A stretch of 64,000 nt of DNA. Origin: Flavobacteriales bacterium UBA6770. Its GTDB lineage: Bacteria > Bacteroidota > Bacteroidia > Flavobacteriales_G > Salibacteraceae. The notes below the pieces were generated by a model, which was not told where the DNA came from, made no database searches, and saw only the letters and a program-made list of their open reading frames with translations. Below are positions 27,460-36,406 of this stretch, piece by piece. Numbering within the stretch: the first letter of the stretch is position 1; every line of letters starts with the position of its first letter. The position numbers and the translations under genes were made by a program. The stretch lies in contig CAJIZH010000001.1 in the NCBI GenBank assembly GCA_905181875.1, positions 278,594 to 342,593 of the forward strand, in the 5' to 3' direction.

Positions 27460-28833
27460 TTAGTTCTGAATAACGACTTTATGTGTGGTTAAATCTTTAC
27501 CAGAATTAATACGCAATACGTAAGTTCCATTGTATAAGGTTTGTGTGTCTATATACCAAATGGTAGATCCTTGTTTTATTTGAGAAGAACGTACAATCGA
27601 ACCCTCCATATCAATCAAGTCAATATTTATGTTTGATTTTACTAGTCCTCCAGCTTGAATAGCTATAAAATTTTGAGCAGGATTTGGAAATACATTAAAG
27701 CTTGGAATTACTGAATTAATATTAATCGAAGCAGTGGTATCTGTATTATCAGTTACTTCCATTATATAAACGTCAGTAGTTTCTCTCACAGCATTCACTT
27801 TAGAGGCAGTTACATTGCCATAAAAGGTGGGTCCAACAACATATGGATAAGCTGAGTTCCAATTAGCATCAACGGTTGCGAAATAAGCATAAATGCCATC
27901 AGGATATTCTGGAGTAACAGAAAACCGTCCGTTATGCTCATCTAAATCTCCGTTTGCTGAGTTGTATTCGTAATCTTCGCGGTAGTGACCAATGGGATAT
28001 CTAACATTTACGGCAGGACCAGCTGTTACATTAGAACCATTTGAATATTGAGTCCTGACAGTTATACTTCTAAGTTTATAAGAAGATTCAACTCTTGCAA
28101 TTCCACCAGTTCCGTCAACATTTGCATAGCCATATGCACCATATATTGGAAAGCCGTCGTAGGCAAAACCAATAAGTGGAGAATGACTATTTGCATTTAT
28201 AGCATATAAACCATCGGCGTCATAAAGGTTGCAAATAGTAGATATTACATTTTTATCCAATTTAAACGCTGAAGGGTTTTGATGATGGTGATAATTGCCC
28301 ATTGCAGGGTGGCCTTTTGAGCAATCAAAGCCAGCCATTTCTGCTGGTACGGCATCTCTGTTCCAAACACCATCGCCTCGACCGCCACTTGGTCCACCTT
28401 GATCTGTTGCAGCGCTCAAGCTATACGATACCCCATCTCTGTAGTCAAAAAGAGCAACACCATTGATAAAAATACCTATGTTACCTCCATTTGTTGAAGT
28501 CGATGTACCCGCATTCTGAGCTGGGTTCAATGGGAATTTGAATATTGCATTTTGAGCAGTTGCCAAAGATGGGTTTCTATCTAAAAATGGACCTGTAGCA
28601 TATGCTGGAATTCCATTAGTATGGATATAAACACTGCTAGCGGAGTATTCTACCTTTTGAACGTTGGCTAAATCATTATCTTGAATTACTGTAGAATTCC
28701 CAGACACGTAATGGCTACCTTTTATACTGTCATTTTGCAACCATTCAAGGATTGCAGGGTTTGTTTGAGCAAAAAGAAGATTGCCCATTAAAGTGATCGT
28801 GGTAAAGAATAGTATTTTTTTCATGGTATTCAT
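27460..28833 (-). CDS. YHYH-domain secreted protein with T9SS sorting domain
   Basis: A 457-residue exported protein. A signal peptide (ending LLFAQT) is followed by a YHYH-type domain with the His-rich motif GNYHHHQNP (about residue 188), then SPLIGFAYDGFPIYG. A T9SS C-terminal domain (FNVFPNPAQNFIAI to the end) targets it to the cell surface. YHYH domains are of unknown function, but the His cluster could bind a metal. It is the last gene of a three-gene group after the MauG-like peroxidase and MbnP-like genes. The second ATG, three codons in, is an alternative start. Confidence 0.88.
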   Translation of the reverse strand: MNTMKKILFFTTITLMGNLLFAQTNPAILEWLQNDSIKGSHYVSGNSTVIQDNDLANVQKVEYSASSVYIHTNGIPAYATGPFLDRNPSLATAQNAIFKFPLNPAQNAGTSTSTNGGNIGIFINGVALFDYRDGVSYSLSAATDQGGPSGGRGDGVWNRDAVPAEMAGFDCSKGHPAMGNYHHHQNPSAFKLDKNVISTICNLYDADGLYAINANSHSPLIGFAYDGFPIYGAYGYANVDGTGGIARVESSYKLRSITVRTQYSNGSNVTAGPAVNVRYPIGHYREDYEYNSANGDLDEHNGRFSVTPEYPDGIYAYFATVDANWNSAYPYVVGPTFYGNVTASKVNAVRETTDVYIMEVTDNTDTTASININSVIPSFNVFPNPAQNFIAIQAGGLVKSNINIDLIDMEGSIVRSSQIKQGSTIWYIDTQTLYNGTYVLRINSGKDLTTHKVVIQN

Positions 28834-28884
28834 TGTTTTCCTAATAGACGCTTTATATTATTAGTTCCTTCTTTTCTTATCAAA

Positions 28885-29901
28885 TTAGTTTCTAGGGAAT
28901 CCATAGTCTGGATTAAACAGAAACTCCCTATCGGATAAAGTGAGTAAAAATGCAATTAGATCCACTTTTTGATGTTCAGTGATTTCAATAACGGGTTTGT
29001 TCTGATGGTTTATAATATTTAATTCCTGATCAGCTCTATAATGATTGAGCACTTCGTTCAAATTGTTGTAGCGACCATCGTGCATATATGGAAAGGAATA
29101 TTGAATGTTTCTTAGTGTTGGAACCTTAAATTTGAATAAATCTTTACTCAGTCGAGTAACCTGATATCTTCCTGAATCTCTAAGATTTGCATCTGGTTGC
29201 AGTCCGTTGTTCTCGAATTCAGTAGTTGTAAATAAAGGCTCTTTATGGCAGCCGTTGCAATTTTGCTGAAACAACTTATAGCCATTTGCCTCTTGTTCAG
29301 TAAACTTCAAAACACCAGCTTTTACTTTATCGTATTTAGAGTTTGCAGAAACTAGCGTTAATTGAAATTGGGCAAGTGCCAATAATAGTTGTTTCGAAGC
29401 TATTTTTTCTTCACCAAAAGCAGTTTTAAAAAGTGCAGGATAGGTATCATGTTCATTAAGCTTTGGAAGCAAAGTAATTAAGTCGTTTCCCATTTCGGAA
29501 GCATGAGAAATAGGAGCAAGGGCCTGAACTTCAATATTATTTACTGCGCCATCCCACATAAATAGTTTGTTCCAAGCTAAATTTATAAGTACTGGAGCAT
29601 TTCGAGTTCCAATACTGTCGTTGATTCCATGACTCAGCGCATGATCAACATGGGTAAATGCGGTAAAAGAAAGATGACAACTGGCACACGATACCATGCC
29701 ATTTCCTGATAAAACAGGGTCGTAGAAAAGCTTTCGTCCTAATTCTACACGATTTTTGTATAAAGGTTTTTTCTCAAAATCGTAATTCGGTTTTGGCCAA
29801 TTTGAGGGATACCTTATCTCGATTCGGGTTTGGCTCAATTCGGCTGCTCCAAATCCAAATAGAAAAATTGAAGGCATTAGAATGAGTATCCATCTATTCA
29901 T
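28885..29901 (-). CDS. Di-haem cytochrome c peroxidase, MauG/MbnH-like
   Basis: A 338-residue periplasmic protein with an N-terminal signal or anchor (about 1-20) and two c-type haem sites: CASCH (C72, C75, H76) and CNGCH (C215, C218, H219). The inter-haem MWDGA motif with W116 and PYMHDGR near the C-terminus match the bacterial di-haem peroxidase/MauG superfamily. Its start overlaps the stop of the MbnP-family gene by 8 bp. In characterised MbnP/MbnH pairs the MbnH enzyme oxidises a Trp of MbnP to kynurenine. By context this one is probably MbnH-like. Confidence 0.9.
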   Translation of the reverse strand: MNRWILILMPSIFLFGFGAAELSQTRIEIRYPSNWPKPNYDFEKKPLYKNRVELGRKLFYDPVLSGNGMVSCASCHLSFTAFTHVDHALSHGINDSIGTRNAPVLINLAWNKLFMWDGAVNNIEVQALAPISHASEMGNDLITLLPKLNEHDTYPALFKTAFGEEKIASKQLLLALAQFQLTLVSANSKYDKVKAGVLKFTEQEANGYKLFQQNCNGCHKEPLFTTTEFENNGLQPDANLRDSGRYQVTRLSKDLFKFKVPTLRNIQYSFPYMHDGRYNNLNEVLNHYRADQELNIINHQNKPVIEITEHQKVDLIAFLLTLSDREFLFNPDYGFPRN

Positions 29902-30574
29902 TTTTTAACGAGAAAATAGGAATAAGTAATTCGGAAAGTAGTTTAGCATTTTTTCCTGGAGACATTATCTTGGTTGGCAACTCTGCCGGTATACTCTTCA
30001 AGAACTTCTCAAGGTCAACTATAATTACAATTTTTTTAGAAATCAAGATATCTAATCGAATTTCTTGAACGGTTTCAAAAGGGTTTAAATAGCCGCCTAA
30101 ATGATATTGAAATTCTCTATTCCCATTTTCAGTAGTATAAAAACCTTCCAGTTTAAAATTTATATACCCACTTTGCCATGTCCAATACATGCCTAGAGTA
30201 GGGTCCAGGTCACCGCCATATGCTCCTGAAACATTATTAATACTGTCAACTCCAAGTTTAAATCGAAAACCGTTTATTAATAATTCCTCTTGAGATTCTA
30301 GCCGTAATTTTGTTGATTCGGGCTTAGCCAAGTCTATAAGATGATAGCTGCTGTCGGTTTTAACTTTTTGTTTTTTGTGATTAACTAAATGCAATGCTCC
30401 GACATAGAATTTGAGATTGGAAATAACAACTTCATTGCTATTAACAGTATACAATCCTGCTGAATCTAAAAACAGTTTTTGACCATTCAGAATAGTTTTG
30501 AATTCTATTGTATACTGACAATTAGCTAAGCAGTGCAAAAGGCATAAACCGATAGTAATTAGGAAATTTTTCAA
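29894..30574 (-). CDS. MbnP-family periplasmic protein
   Basis: A 226-residue exported protein with a signal peptide (about 1-19). The MbnP-family core is visible: FKTILNGQKL, VVISNLKFYVGALHL, and the hallmark MYWTWQSGYINFKLEG, with W131 and W133, followed by a barrel-like C-terminal part with a HLGG histidine. MbnP proteins bind copper and carry a kynurenine made from Trp by the partner di-haem enzyme. That partner is encoded directly downstream with an 8-bp overlap. The copper role here is inferred from the family. Confidence 0.88.
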   Translation of the reverse strand: MKNFLITIGLCLLHCLANCQYTIEFKTILNGQKLFLDSAGLYTVNSNEVVISNLKFYVGALHLVNHKKQKVKTDSSYHLIDLAKPESTKLRLESQEELLINGFRFKLGVDSINNVSGAYGGDLDPTLGMYWTWQSGYINFKLEGFYTTENGNREFQYHLGGYLNPFETVQEIRLDILISKKIVIIVDLEKFLKSIPAELPTKIMSPGKNAKLLSELLIPIFSLKNE

Positions 30575-30776
30575 GACTCTAAAATTAGGAGATTTAAGTT
30601 TGAAAATAGAAGACTTACCACTACTTCAGTTAATTAACGTCCAAATTTGAAGACTTGCTTCCCATTAGGATATCAGTTCTAGATGGAATAGGGGGAAATA
30701 TAAAGGTGAGGCTTGGCTTTTATTCGAGCGAAAAGGATATCAGGGCTTGAACGAATTAAATTAGATCAGCTTTACC

Positions 30777-31316
30777 TTATCCGATCATATAATTATTCAA
30801 CTCATCAATCATTCCTGCTAATAAATCTTTGTTCTCAGGATCATCCATTATTGCATCCTTAAGTTGAGTATTTACCTCTACAATTTCCTCATCTGTGGGT
30901 GCATTTTTAAAGGACTCAACAATAGTCAAACACTCTAGTGTTATCATATAATCTGACTTGATCGCTAGGTTCACAATTTCATCTAAATATGGAAGTGCAT
31001 CTAATCTAGATTGCCAGAATGTTTGCAGAATAAAAATACGAATTCCCTCATACTTTTCATCGTTTAAAGCATCTATCAATGGTTTAGCAGCATCTTGGTC
31101 CTTAAGGTCATTAAGTAAGCTAACTACTGTACTAAAAACAGTATCGTTTTCAGTGGAAGATAACAAATCCAATAAAGGAACTATTAACTCTGGGTGACCG
31201 TTTTCACGCAGTTTTTTTACAGCTTTAACTGTTTTTTCCTCGTCATTCGAAGCGAACACTTTTCTTAATGTTTCTTCCTGTTTTGCCAATTGCACCTTTG
31301 ATTTTACCACTTTCAT
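30777..31316 (-). CDS. HEAT-repeat protein
   Basis: A 179-residue helical protein made of about four HEAT-like repeats (for example GHPELIVPLLDLL and DQDAAKPLIDAL), without a signal peptide or catalytic motif, so probably a protein-binding scaffold. Its ATG shares one base with the TAA of the yggS-like gene (TAATG), implying coupled translation. Partner unknown. Confidence 0.82.
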   Translation of the reverse strand: MKVVKSKVQLAKQEETLRKVFASNDEEKTVKAVKKLRENGHPELIVPLLDLLSSTENDTVFSTVVSLLNDLKDQDAAKPLIDALNDEKYEGIRIFILQTFWQSRLDALPYLDEIVNLAIKSDYMITLECLTIVESFKNAPTDEEIVEVNTQLKDAIMDDPENKDLLAGMIDELNNYMIG

Positions 31317-31975
31317 TAATTATAATTTCTTGAACCAAAAATTGCACTTCCTATTCGCACCATATTACTGCCACAATCTATGGCCAACGGATAATCTCCA
31401 CTCATACCCATACTTAGATGTATGAGATTCGAGTTCAATGCTTTTTTTTCGTCAAAAAAGGTTTTGAGTATTGTGAATTCTTCTCTAATTTGTTTTTGAT
31501 CTTCTGTGTTAGAGGCCATTCCCATAAGGCCAACAACTCGCACGTTTGGAAATTCGTCAGCTTTCAATGCTGCGAGTAAATCCGTTGCCTCAGGATAGGG
31601 CAGACCAAATTTAGTTTCTTCCTTTGCTATCCTCAATTGAACCAAAATGTCAATTGTTCTTTCGCATTGGCCTGCTCTTTTCTGAATTTCTTTTGTCAGT
31701 TTTCGACTGTCAACAGCATGAATCAGATTTACAAATGGAGCGATGTACTTTACTTTGTTGGTTTGGAGATGTCCAATTAAATGCCATTTGATATCTTGCG
31801 GAAGAGCTTCATATTTATCGCAAAGTTCTTGAACTTTATTTTCACCGAAATCACGATGTCCAATTTCATAAGCTTCTTGAATTGATTCAATAGGCTTAGT
31901 TTTAGAAACTGCTACTAAGGTTAATCCAGTGCTAAGGCTTTTCTTTATTTTTTTGAGGTTATCTGAAATGCTCAT
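31316..31975 (-). CDS. YggS-family pyridoxal phosphate homeostasis protein
   Basis: A 219-residue PLP-binding protein of the YggS/PLPBP family. LVAVSKTKPIE holds the PLP-binding Lys (K25), followed by FGENKVQEL, WHLIGHLQTNKVK, the central HAVDSRKL and the phosphate-binding SMGMSGDYPLAI with GSNMVRIGSAIFG. It buffers PLP in the cytosol. It lies between a DUF4293 gene (14 bp upstream) and the overlapping HEAT-repeat gene. Confidence 0.94.
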   Translation of the reverse strand: MSISDNLKKIKKSLSTGLTLVAVSKTKPIESIQEAYEIGHRDFGENKVQELCDKYEALPQDIKWHLIGHLQTNKVKYIAPFVNLIHAVDSRKLTKEIQKRAGQCERTIDILVQLRIAKEETKFGLPYPEATDLLAALKADEFPNVRVVGLMGMASNTEDQKQIREEFTILKTFFDEKKALNSNLIHLSMGMSGDYPLAIDCGSNMVRIGSAIFGSRNYN

Positions 31976-31989
31976 ACTACTTTTTATAC

Positions 31990-32481
31990 TTATCGGATTC
32001 TATTCAAACTTTTAATCAGTTTTTCGTCTTTTTTTATTCCTCGAAGTGCTAATACCAAGAAAACAACTGCTGCTATTGGCAGAAAGCTAGCAAACGTATA
32101 GTTCACTTGTGGCATAGTTCCCTCAAGAATGCCAACGGGTAAGGTTGAAATAGCAAAGAGCACCAAACCTACACTCGCTAATTGAGCAATTATGGCTAAG
32201 GTTACGAGCTGTATTTGAACACTTCTTTTTTTGAAGTTAAATACTGCGGAAATAGAAAGTAGAATACTAAAGAAAACGACTGCGCTTAAACTCATATTCG
32301 GAGCTTCAAAAAGTACTTCGCTGGTGTCCTGATAATAAAGTCCCATTACCTTCATGAAATAGACATTGTCATTCACCTCAAAACTTGCAAAGCTTAAAAA
32401 AGCAAATAGAAAGGTTAGGATTACGGAAACAAGCAAATAAGCGGACTGAATTCGTTGAATCATAATAAAATTTTGCTGCAA
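31990..32481 (-). CDS. DUF4293 family membrane protein
   Basis: A 163-residue protein with four hydrophobic helices. IQRIQSAYLLVS at the N-terminus, a loop after helix 1 and a Lys-rich C-terminus fit DUF4293, a Bacteroidota-specific family of unknown function. The start may be the second ATG (32463), because the family usually begins at MIQRIQS. It is followed 14 bp later by the yggS-like gene. Confidence 0.85.
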   Translation of the reverse strand: MQQNFIMIQRIQSAYLLVSVILTFLFAFLSFASFEVNDNVYFMKVMGLYYQDTSEVLFEAPNMSLSAVVFFSILLSISAVFNFKKRSVQIQLVTLAIIAQLASVGLVLFAISTLPVGILEGTMPQVNYTFASFLPIAAVVFLVLALRGIKKDEKLIKSLNRIR

Positions 32482-32591
32482 AAATAGACTTATCGATACA
32501 TTTAGACTTCTTTACTATTCTTAAAACAATGGAAGTGACACACTATTTTATCACAAAAGAGTGATTCGATGAAAAGAAACGGAAACGAATT

Positions 32592-33809
32592 TTATGGAGA
32601 AACGCTATTATGTGCTTTCCTTACTTGAACGAAAACGATTTTAAACCAGCCCAATCGGTCAGAGTTTCTGTAGAATAACCAAACTACAATAGGAAGGTAA
32701 AACTCATTAAGATTTTGAGGCAGTACCACCCAAAAAAGTATACAAAAGAGTAAAATTACATTAATACCATGCATTATCAAATTCAAAAACTTGACTTTGG
32801 GCGCAATTAGATGGGCAATTCCAAAAGGGAAGTATAATGGCATTGCCCAAAGCATATTCCAGTTTGGGCGTGTTCCATTATGATCGGTAATAAACCATAA
32901 AAAGAAAATTAGGCAACCAGTCAGACCAACTATAGTGTAAAGCAAGCCATCAAAAGTACCAATCAAGAAACGAATTTTAGTCATTAGCACGAGTTCGTGT
33001 AAAATAATAAAAGCTAAAAATATTACCAAGGGATGCAACCAGTTGAACCCTTGTTCAACTATTGGTCGAGCATCAATTATCAGCTTGTTTTCAGTAACCA
33101 ACGGAATTTCTCTATTATCAGTAATTATGGTAGCTCTATCGAATTCATCCATTAAATAATCTGGAAGAAAAGTTTTAAGTAAAGGAGTGCAAAGCTTGTC
33201 GCATGGGGTTCCAAGGCCCAAGTCAATTCCAGCATCAGACCATGGCATTTGGCGTAAATATAGATCAATCATATTTCTAAAAGTTTTTTCCTTTTCCAAA
33301 GCCAGAAAGTTGAATTTAAGTTGATTGCCCAATATATTTTCAAAGACATTTCGAGGTTTAGTGCTACAATTATCGTAGAAAAAGTCATACCGGTAATAAC
33401 TGTTTTCTGGTTTTGCATTATTGATTAGAAACTCAAATGCTAGCTGTTTTTGATTTGAATCGAGGTTTAGTACTTGTTCTCTGACCCAACGTTTTTCGTA
33501 TTGGTAGTTTGCCACAAAACGATCATACGATTCAGCAGCTAATCGGTAATTCAGTTTACCCATTGTAAATTGAAAGTAGAAATCGTTAGAAAATGCAAAT
33601 GTCCCATAGTTGAATACTACGTCGACATTTTGTGCGTCGTCCTTTATTCGAATAGCAGTATGACCAAAAATAGAGTAGAGGTCATTTCCGGGTCCACATG
33701 TAAGTAAACTGACTTTGGCTTTGCTAGACAGAGGCCGCAGTTGTCCTGAAACTTCTTTGGCTAAAAATGAACTTATGATTAAAGCTAAAAAGGAAAGGAA
33801 TCGAATCAC
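32592..33809 (-). CDS. DUF4105 (Lnb-like) membrane protein
   Basis: A 405-residue protein with a signal peptide, a periplasmic DUF4105 domain and about five C-terminal membrane helices. The domain shows LLTCGPGNDLYSIFGHTAIRI with a conserved His, NYGTFAFSNDFYFQF, and YDFFYDNCSTKPRN with a conserved Cys. Those residues are candidate catalytic positions. This family includes Lnb, the lipoprotein N-acylation enzyme of Bacteroides, so the same role is a reasonable inference. Its ATG overlaps the rfbC-like stop by 4 bp. Confidence 0.85.
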   Translation of the reverse strand: MIRFLSFLALIISSFLAKEVSGQLRPLSSKAKVSLLTCGPGNDLYSIFGHTAIRIKDDAQNVDVVFNYGTFAFSNDFYFQFTMGKLNYRLAAESYDRFVANYQYEKRWVREQVLNLDSNQKQLAFEFLINNAKPENSYYRYDFFYDNCSTKPRNVFENILGNQLKFNFLALEKEKTFRNMIDLYLRQMPWSDAGIDLGLGTPCDKLCTPLLKTFLPDYLMDEFDRATIITDNREIPLVTENKLIIDARPIVEQGFNWLHPLVIFLAFIILHELVLMTKIRFLIGTFDGLLYTIVGLTGCLIFFLWFITDHNGTRPNWNMLWAMPLYFPFGIAHLIAPKVKFLNLIMHGINVILLFCILFWVVLPQNLNEFYLPIVVWLFYRNSDRLGWFKIVFVQVRKAHNSVSP

Positions 33810-34348
33810 AGAAATGGTGTTTTAAATTCAGCTAACGTTGGAAGTAATAGATCTCGATCGGAATGAATGCCGTTTTTAGTGGGCCAAGCGCAGCCAAACG
33901 AATCAAAATGAATGCCTCCATCATTTGATGCACTGTGGACGGTACTAGTGAGATAGACCATACAGGTATTGTCTTCTTTTACACAAAATCCATGAGCAGT
34001 TCCAGTAGGAAGATATACCCCCTTTGCATTCATACCACTCAATTCTACACTGATAAATTGTCCGTATGTTGGAGAGGTCTTACGAATATCAACGATAACG
34101 TCGACTAAACTTCCAGAAGTACAATACACGATTTTTGCGTGATCGTCTGGAGGTGATTGGAAATGCATGCCTCGAATAACATCTTTGTTATTGACTGAAT
34201 AAAAACTTTCCTTAAAATCTGTTTCGAGTCCCTGCTCTTCCAGTTTTCCAGCGTGAAATGTTTTTACGAATGCTCCACGATCATCTTTAATATTGAAAAA
34301 ATCAATTTCAAAAACACCTTCAATTGCAGTAGGAGTAAAATTGGTCAT
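33806..34348 (-). CDS. RfbC-like nucleotide-sugar 3,5-epimerase
   Basis: A 180-residue cupin-fold enzyme of the dTDP-4-dehydrorhamnose 3,5-epimerase family. Motifs are IRGMHFQSPPDDHAKIVYC with the catalytic His, VDVIVDIRKTSPTYGQ, and LPTGTAHGFCV. Because it directly follows the CDP-glucose dehydratase gene (TAATG overlap) its natural substrate is more likely a CDP-4-keto-6-deoxyhexose than dTDP-rhamnose precursor. It overlaps the Lnb-like gene by 4 bp. Confidence 0.88.
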   Translation of the reverse strand: MTNFTPTAIEGVFEIDFFNIKDDRGAFVKTFHAGKLEEQGLETDFKESFYSVNNKDVIRGMHFQSPPDDHAKIVYCTSGSLVDVIVDIRKTSPTYGQFISVELSGMNAKGVYLPTGTAHGFCVKEDNTCMVYLTSTVHSASNDGGIHFDSFGCAWPTKNGIHSDRDLLLPTLAEFKTPFL

Positions 34349-35427
34349 TAGTCCTTAAAGAATGAAATGATTTGGGATTCTGTAAAAGACTTAATATCTT
34401 CTTCAGCTTTAGTTGCCTTGTACCAAGCTATTGTTTGTTGAACTGCTTCCTTAGCATTGTATTTAGGTTCCCAGCCAAGTTCATTTCTAGACTTATCAAT
34501 ATTCAGCCTTAAAAGACCAGCTTCGTGCAGTTTATTTGGGTTAGCGCTAACTTCATAGTTGCCCGAACCCCAAATTTTAATAGCCGTTTCAACCAACTCT
34601 TGTACGTTCATGCGCTCCTTTGGATCAGGACCAAAGTTGTAGGCTTCAGCAAACTTTGCAGGATTATTTTCCATTCTAGCACCTAAAATGAGATAACCAT
34701 GAAGAGGGTCAAGTACATGCTGCCAAGGACGAACTGAATTGGGATTTCTAACTAAAATAATTTCATCAGAAATTAATGCTCTTGCAATATCAGGGATAAT
34801 TCTATTGTCGCTCCAATCTCCACCGCCAATTACGTTTCCAGAACGAACCGAAGCAATAGAAATCTTGTGCTCGTCATATTGTTCTGGATTAAAGAATGAA
34901 AGTCTGTAGCTGCTGATTGCCAACTCACAACAAGCTTTTGAATTGCTGTAAGGATCATATCCTCCTAATGGTTCGTTCTCTTTATAGGGAGCCTCATGCT
35001 CTTGATTTTCATACACCTTGTCGGTAGTAATCATAATACCGTTGCAGGGCTTGTTCAATCCTCGCATTGCATCAAGCACATGCACAGTTCCCATTACATT
35101 GGTTTGAAAAGTCTCAACAGGATTTAAGTATGAATCAATTACTAAGGCTTGAGCGGCCATATGAAATATAAAGTCCGGTTGGAACTTATCAATTTCTCGA
35201 TGTAGTTTTTCACGGTTTCGTATATCGCCAATTACACTTTCGCAATACAATTCAGCGCGCACCTGATGATACAATGCATTGTGTTCTATGGGAGGAAGAG
35301 AGTATCCTTTTACTTCGGCACCTAATTGCTTGAGCAAAAGAACCATCCAAGTTCCTTTAAAACCCGTGTGGCCTGTTAGGAAAACCTTTTTTCCTGTATA
35401 AACCGATTTTAGTTCTTCAAAAGTCAT
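34348..35427 (-). CDS. rfbG: CDP-glucose 4,6-dehydratase
   Basis: A 359-residue short-chain dehydrogenase-type enzyme. The NAD-binding motif GHTGFKGTWM is at the N-terminus, MAAQALVIDSY is typical of RfbG, catalytic ITTDKVYEN supplies Thr-Asp-Lys, and YDPYSNSKACCE holds the Tyr-x3-Lys pair. It converts CDP-glucose to CDP-4-dehydro-6-deoxyglucose. The cytidylyltransferase gene lies 9 bp upstream and the epimerase overlaps downstream, so pathway order matches gene order. Confidence 0.94.
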   Translation of the reverse strand: MTFEELKSVYTGKKVFLTGHTGFKGTWMVLLLKQLGAEVKGYSLPPIEHNALYHQVRAELYCESVIGDIRNREKLHREIDKFQPDFIFHMAAQALVIDSYLNPVETFQTNVMGTVHVLDAMRGLNKPCNGIMITTDKVYENQEHEAPYKENEPLGGYDPYSNSKACCELAISSYRLSFFNPEQYDEHKISIASVRSGNVIGGGDWSDNRIIPDIARALISDEIILVRNPNSVRPWQHVLDPLHGYLILGARMENNPAKFAEAYNFGPDPKERMNVQELVETAIKIWGSGNYEVSANPNKLHEAGLLRLNIDKSRNELGWEPKYNAKEAVQQTIAWYKATKAEEDIKSFTESQIISFFKD

Positions 35428-35436
35428 TAATAGTAT

Positions 35437-36210
35437 TTACCAGTTTTTCCATTTAGGATGCTCATCCCACATTTCATTCAGTTGCTGATTATCTCTCATT
35501 GTATCCATACACTTCCAGAATCCAATGTGTTTGTATGCCACCAATTGATCAGCTAAGGTAATGTCTTCTAGCGGTTGACGTTCCCACATGATATCGTCTG
35601 CGTCATCGTGCAGATATTCAAAGACTTCAGGGTTTAGAATGAAGAATCCACCATTAATCCAAGCACCATCTTCTTTTGGTTTTTCAGCAAAAGCTTTTAC
35701 ATTTTGATTTTCATCAATTTCAATCATTCCAAAACGACTTCCTGGCTGAACAATACTCATTGTTGCCATCTTGCCATGTTTTTTATGAAATTCGAGTTGC
35801 GCATTCATATCGATATCACAAACACCATCTCCGTAAGTAAGCATGAAGGTTTCATTTCCTACATATTTCTGAATGCGTTTTAATCGTCCACCTGTCATAG
35901 TTTCTAAACCCGTATCTACCAAAGTAACCGTAAATGGCTCAGCATTAGTTTCGTGAACTGTTACGTTATTGGTTTGAAGGTCTATAGTGACGTCAGAATT
36001 ATGCTTGAAATAATTCAAGAAGTATTCTTTAATCATGTGCCCTTTGTAGCCTAAACAAACAATAAATTCTTTATGTCCATAAGAAGCATAAGTCTTCATA
36101 ATGTGCCAAAGGATTGGTTTGCCACCAATCTCTATCATTGGTTTTGGTCTAAGATGTGATTCTTCTGAGATTCGAGTGCCTTTTCCTCCAGCAAATAATA
36201 CGACTTTCAT
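35437..36210 (-). CDS. rfbF: Glucose-1-phosphate cytidylyltransferase
   Basis: A 257-residue nucleotidyltransferase making CDP-glucose from CTP and glucose 1-phosphate. The N-terminal motif MKVVLFAGGKGTRISEES with LRPKPMIEIG is diagnostic, with TYGDGVCDID and the C-terminal WKCMDTMRDNQQLNEMW. An upstream in-frame ATG at 36252 would add 14 residues before MKVVLFAGG. I chose 36210 because the family starts there. It is the first gene of the CDP-hexose set. Confidence 0.93.
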   Translation of the reverse strand: MKVVLFAGGKGTRISEESHLRPKPMIEIGGKPILWHIMKTYASYGHKEFIVCLGYKGHMIKEYFLNYFKHNSDVTIDLQTNNVTVHETNAEPFTVTLVDTGLETMTGGRLKRIQKYVGNETFMLTYGDGVCDIDMNAQLEFHKKHGKMATMSIVQPGSRFGMIEIDENQNVKAFAEKPKEDGAWINGGFFILNPEVFEYLHDDADDIMWERQPLEDITLADQLVAYKHIGFWKCMDTMRDNQQLNEMWDEHPKWKNW

Positions 36211-36406
36211 AGTGTGTTTTCGTCCAAGTTTAGAAGTAAACAAATATATCAAATTAGCTAGGCGGGGATATTCTTTGCTAATGAAGGGCTGTTGTTAATT
36301 AGAGTCAAAAGCTGAATTATACAAAGTACTTAATAAAAGTAGAAACCCTTCCGTCTCATTCCTCATCACCTTCCCCGTTGGCCGGGACAAAGAAGTGCAA
36401 ATTAGA

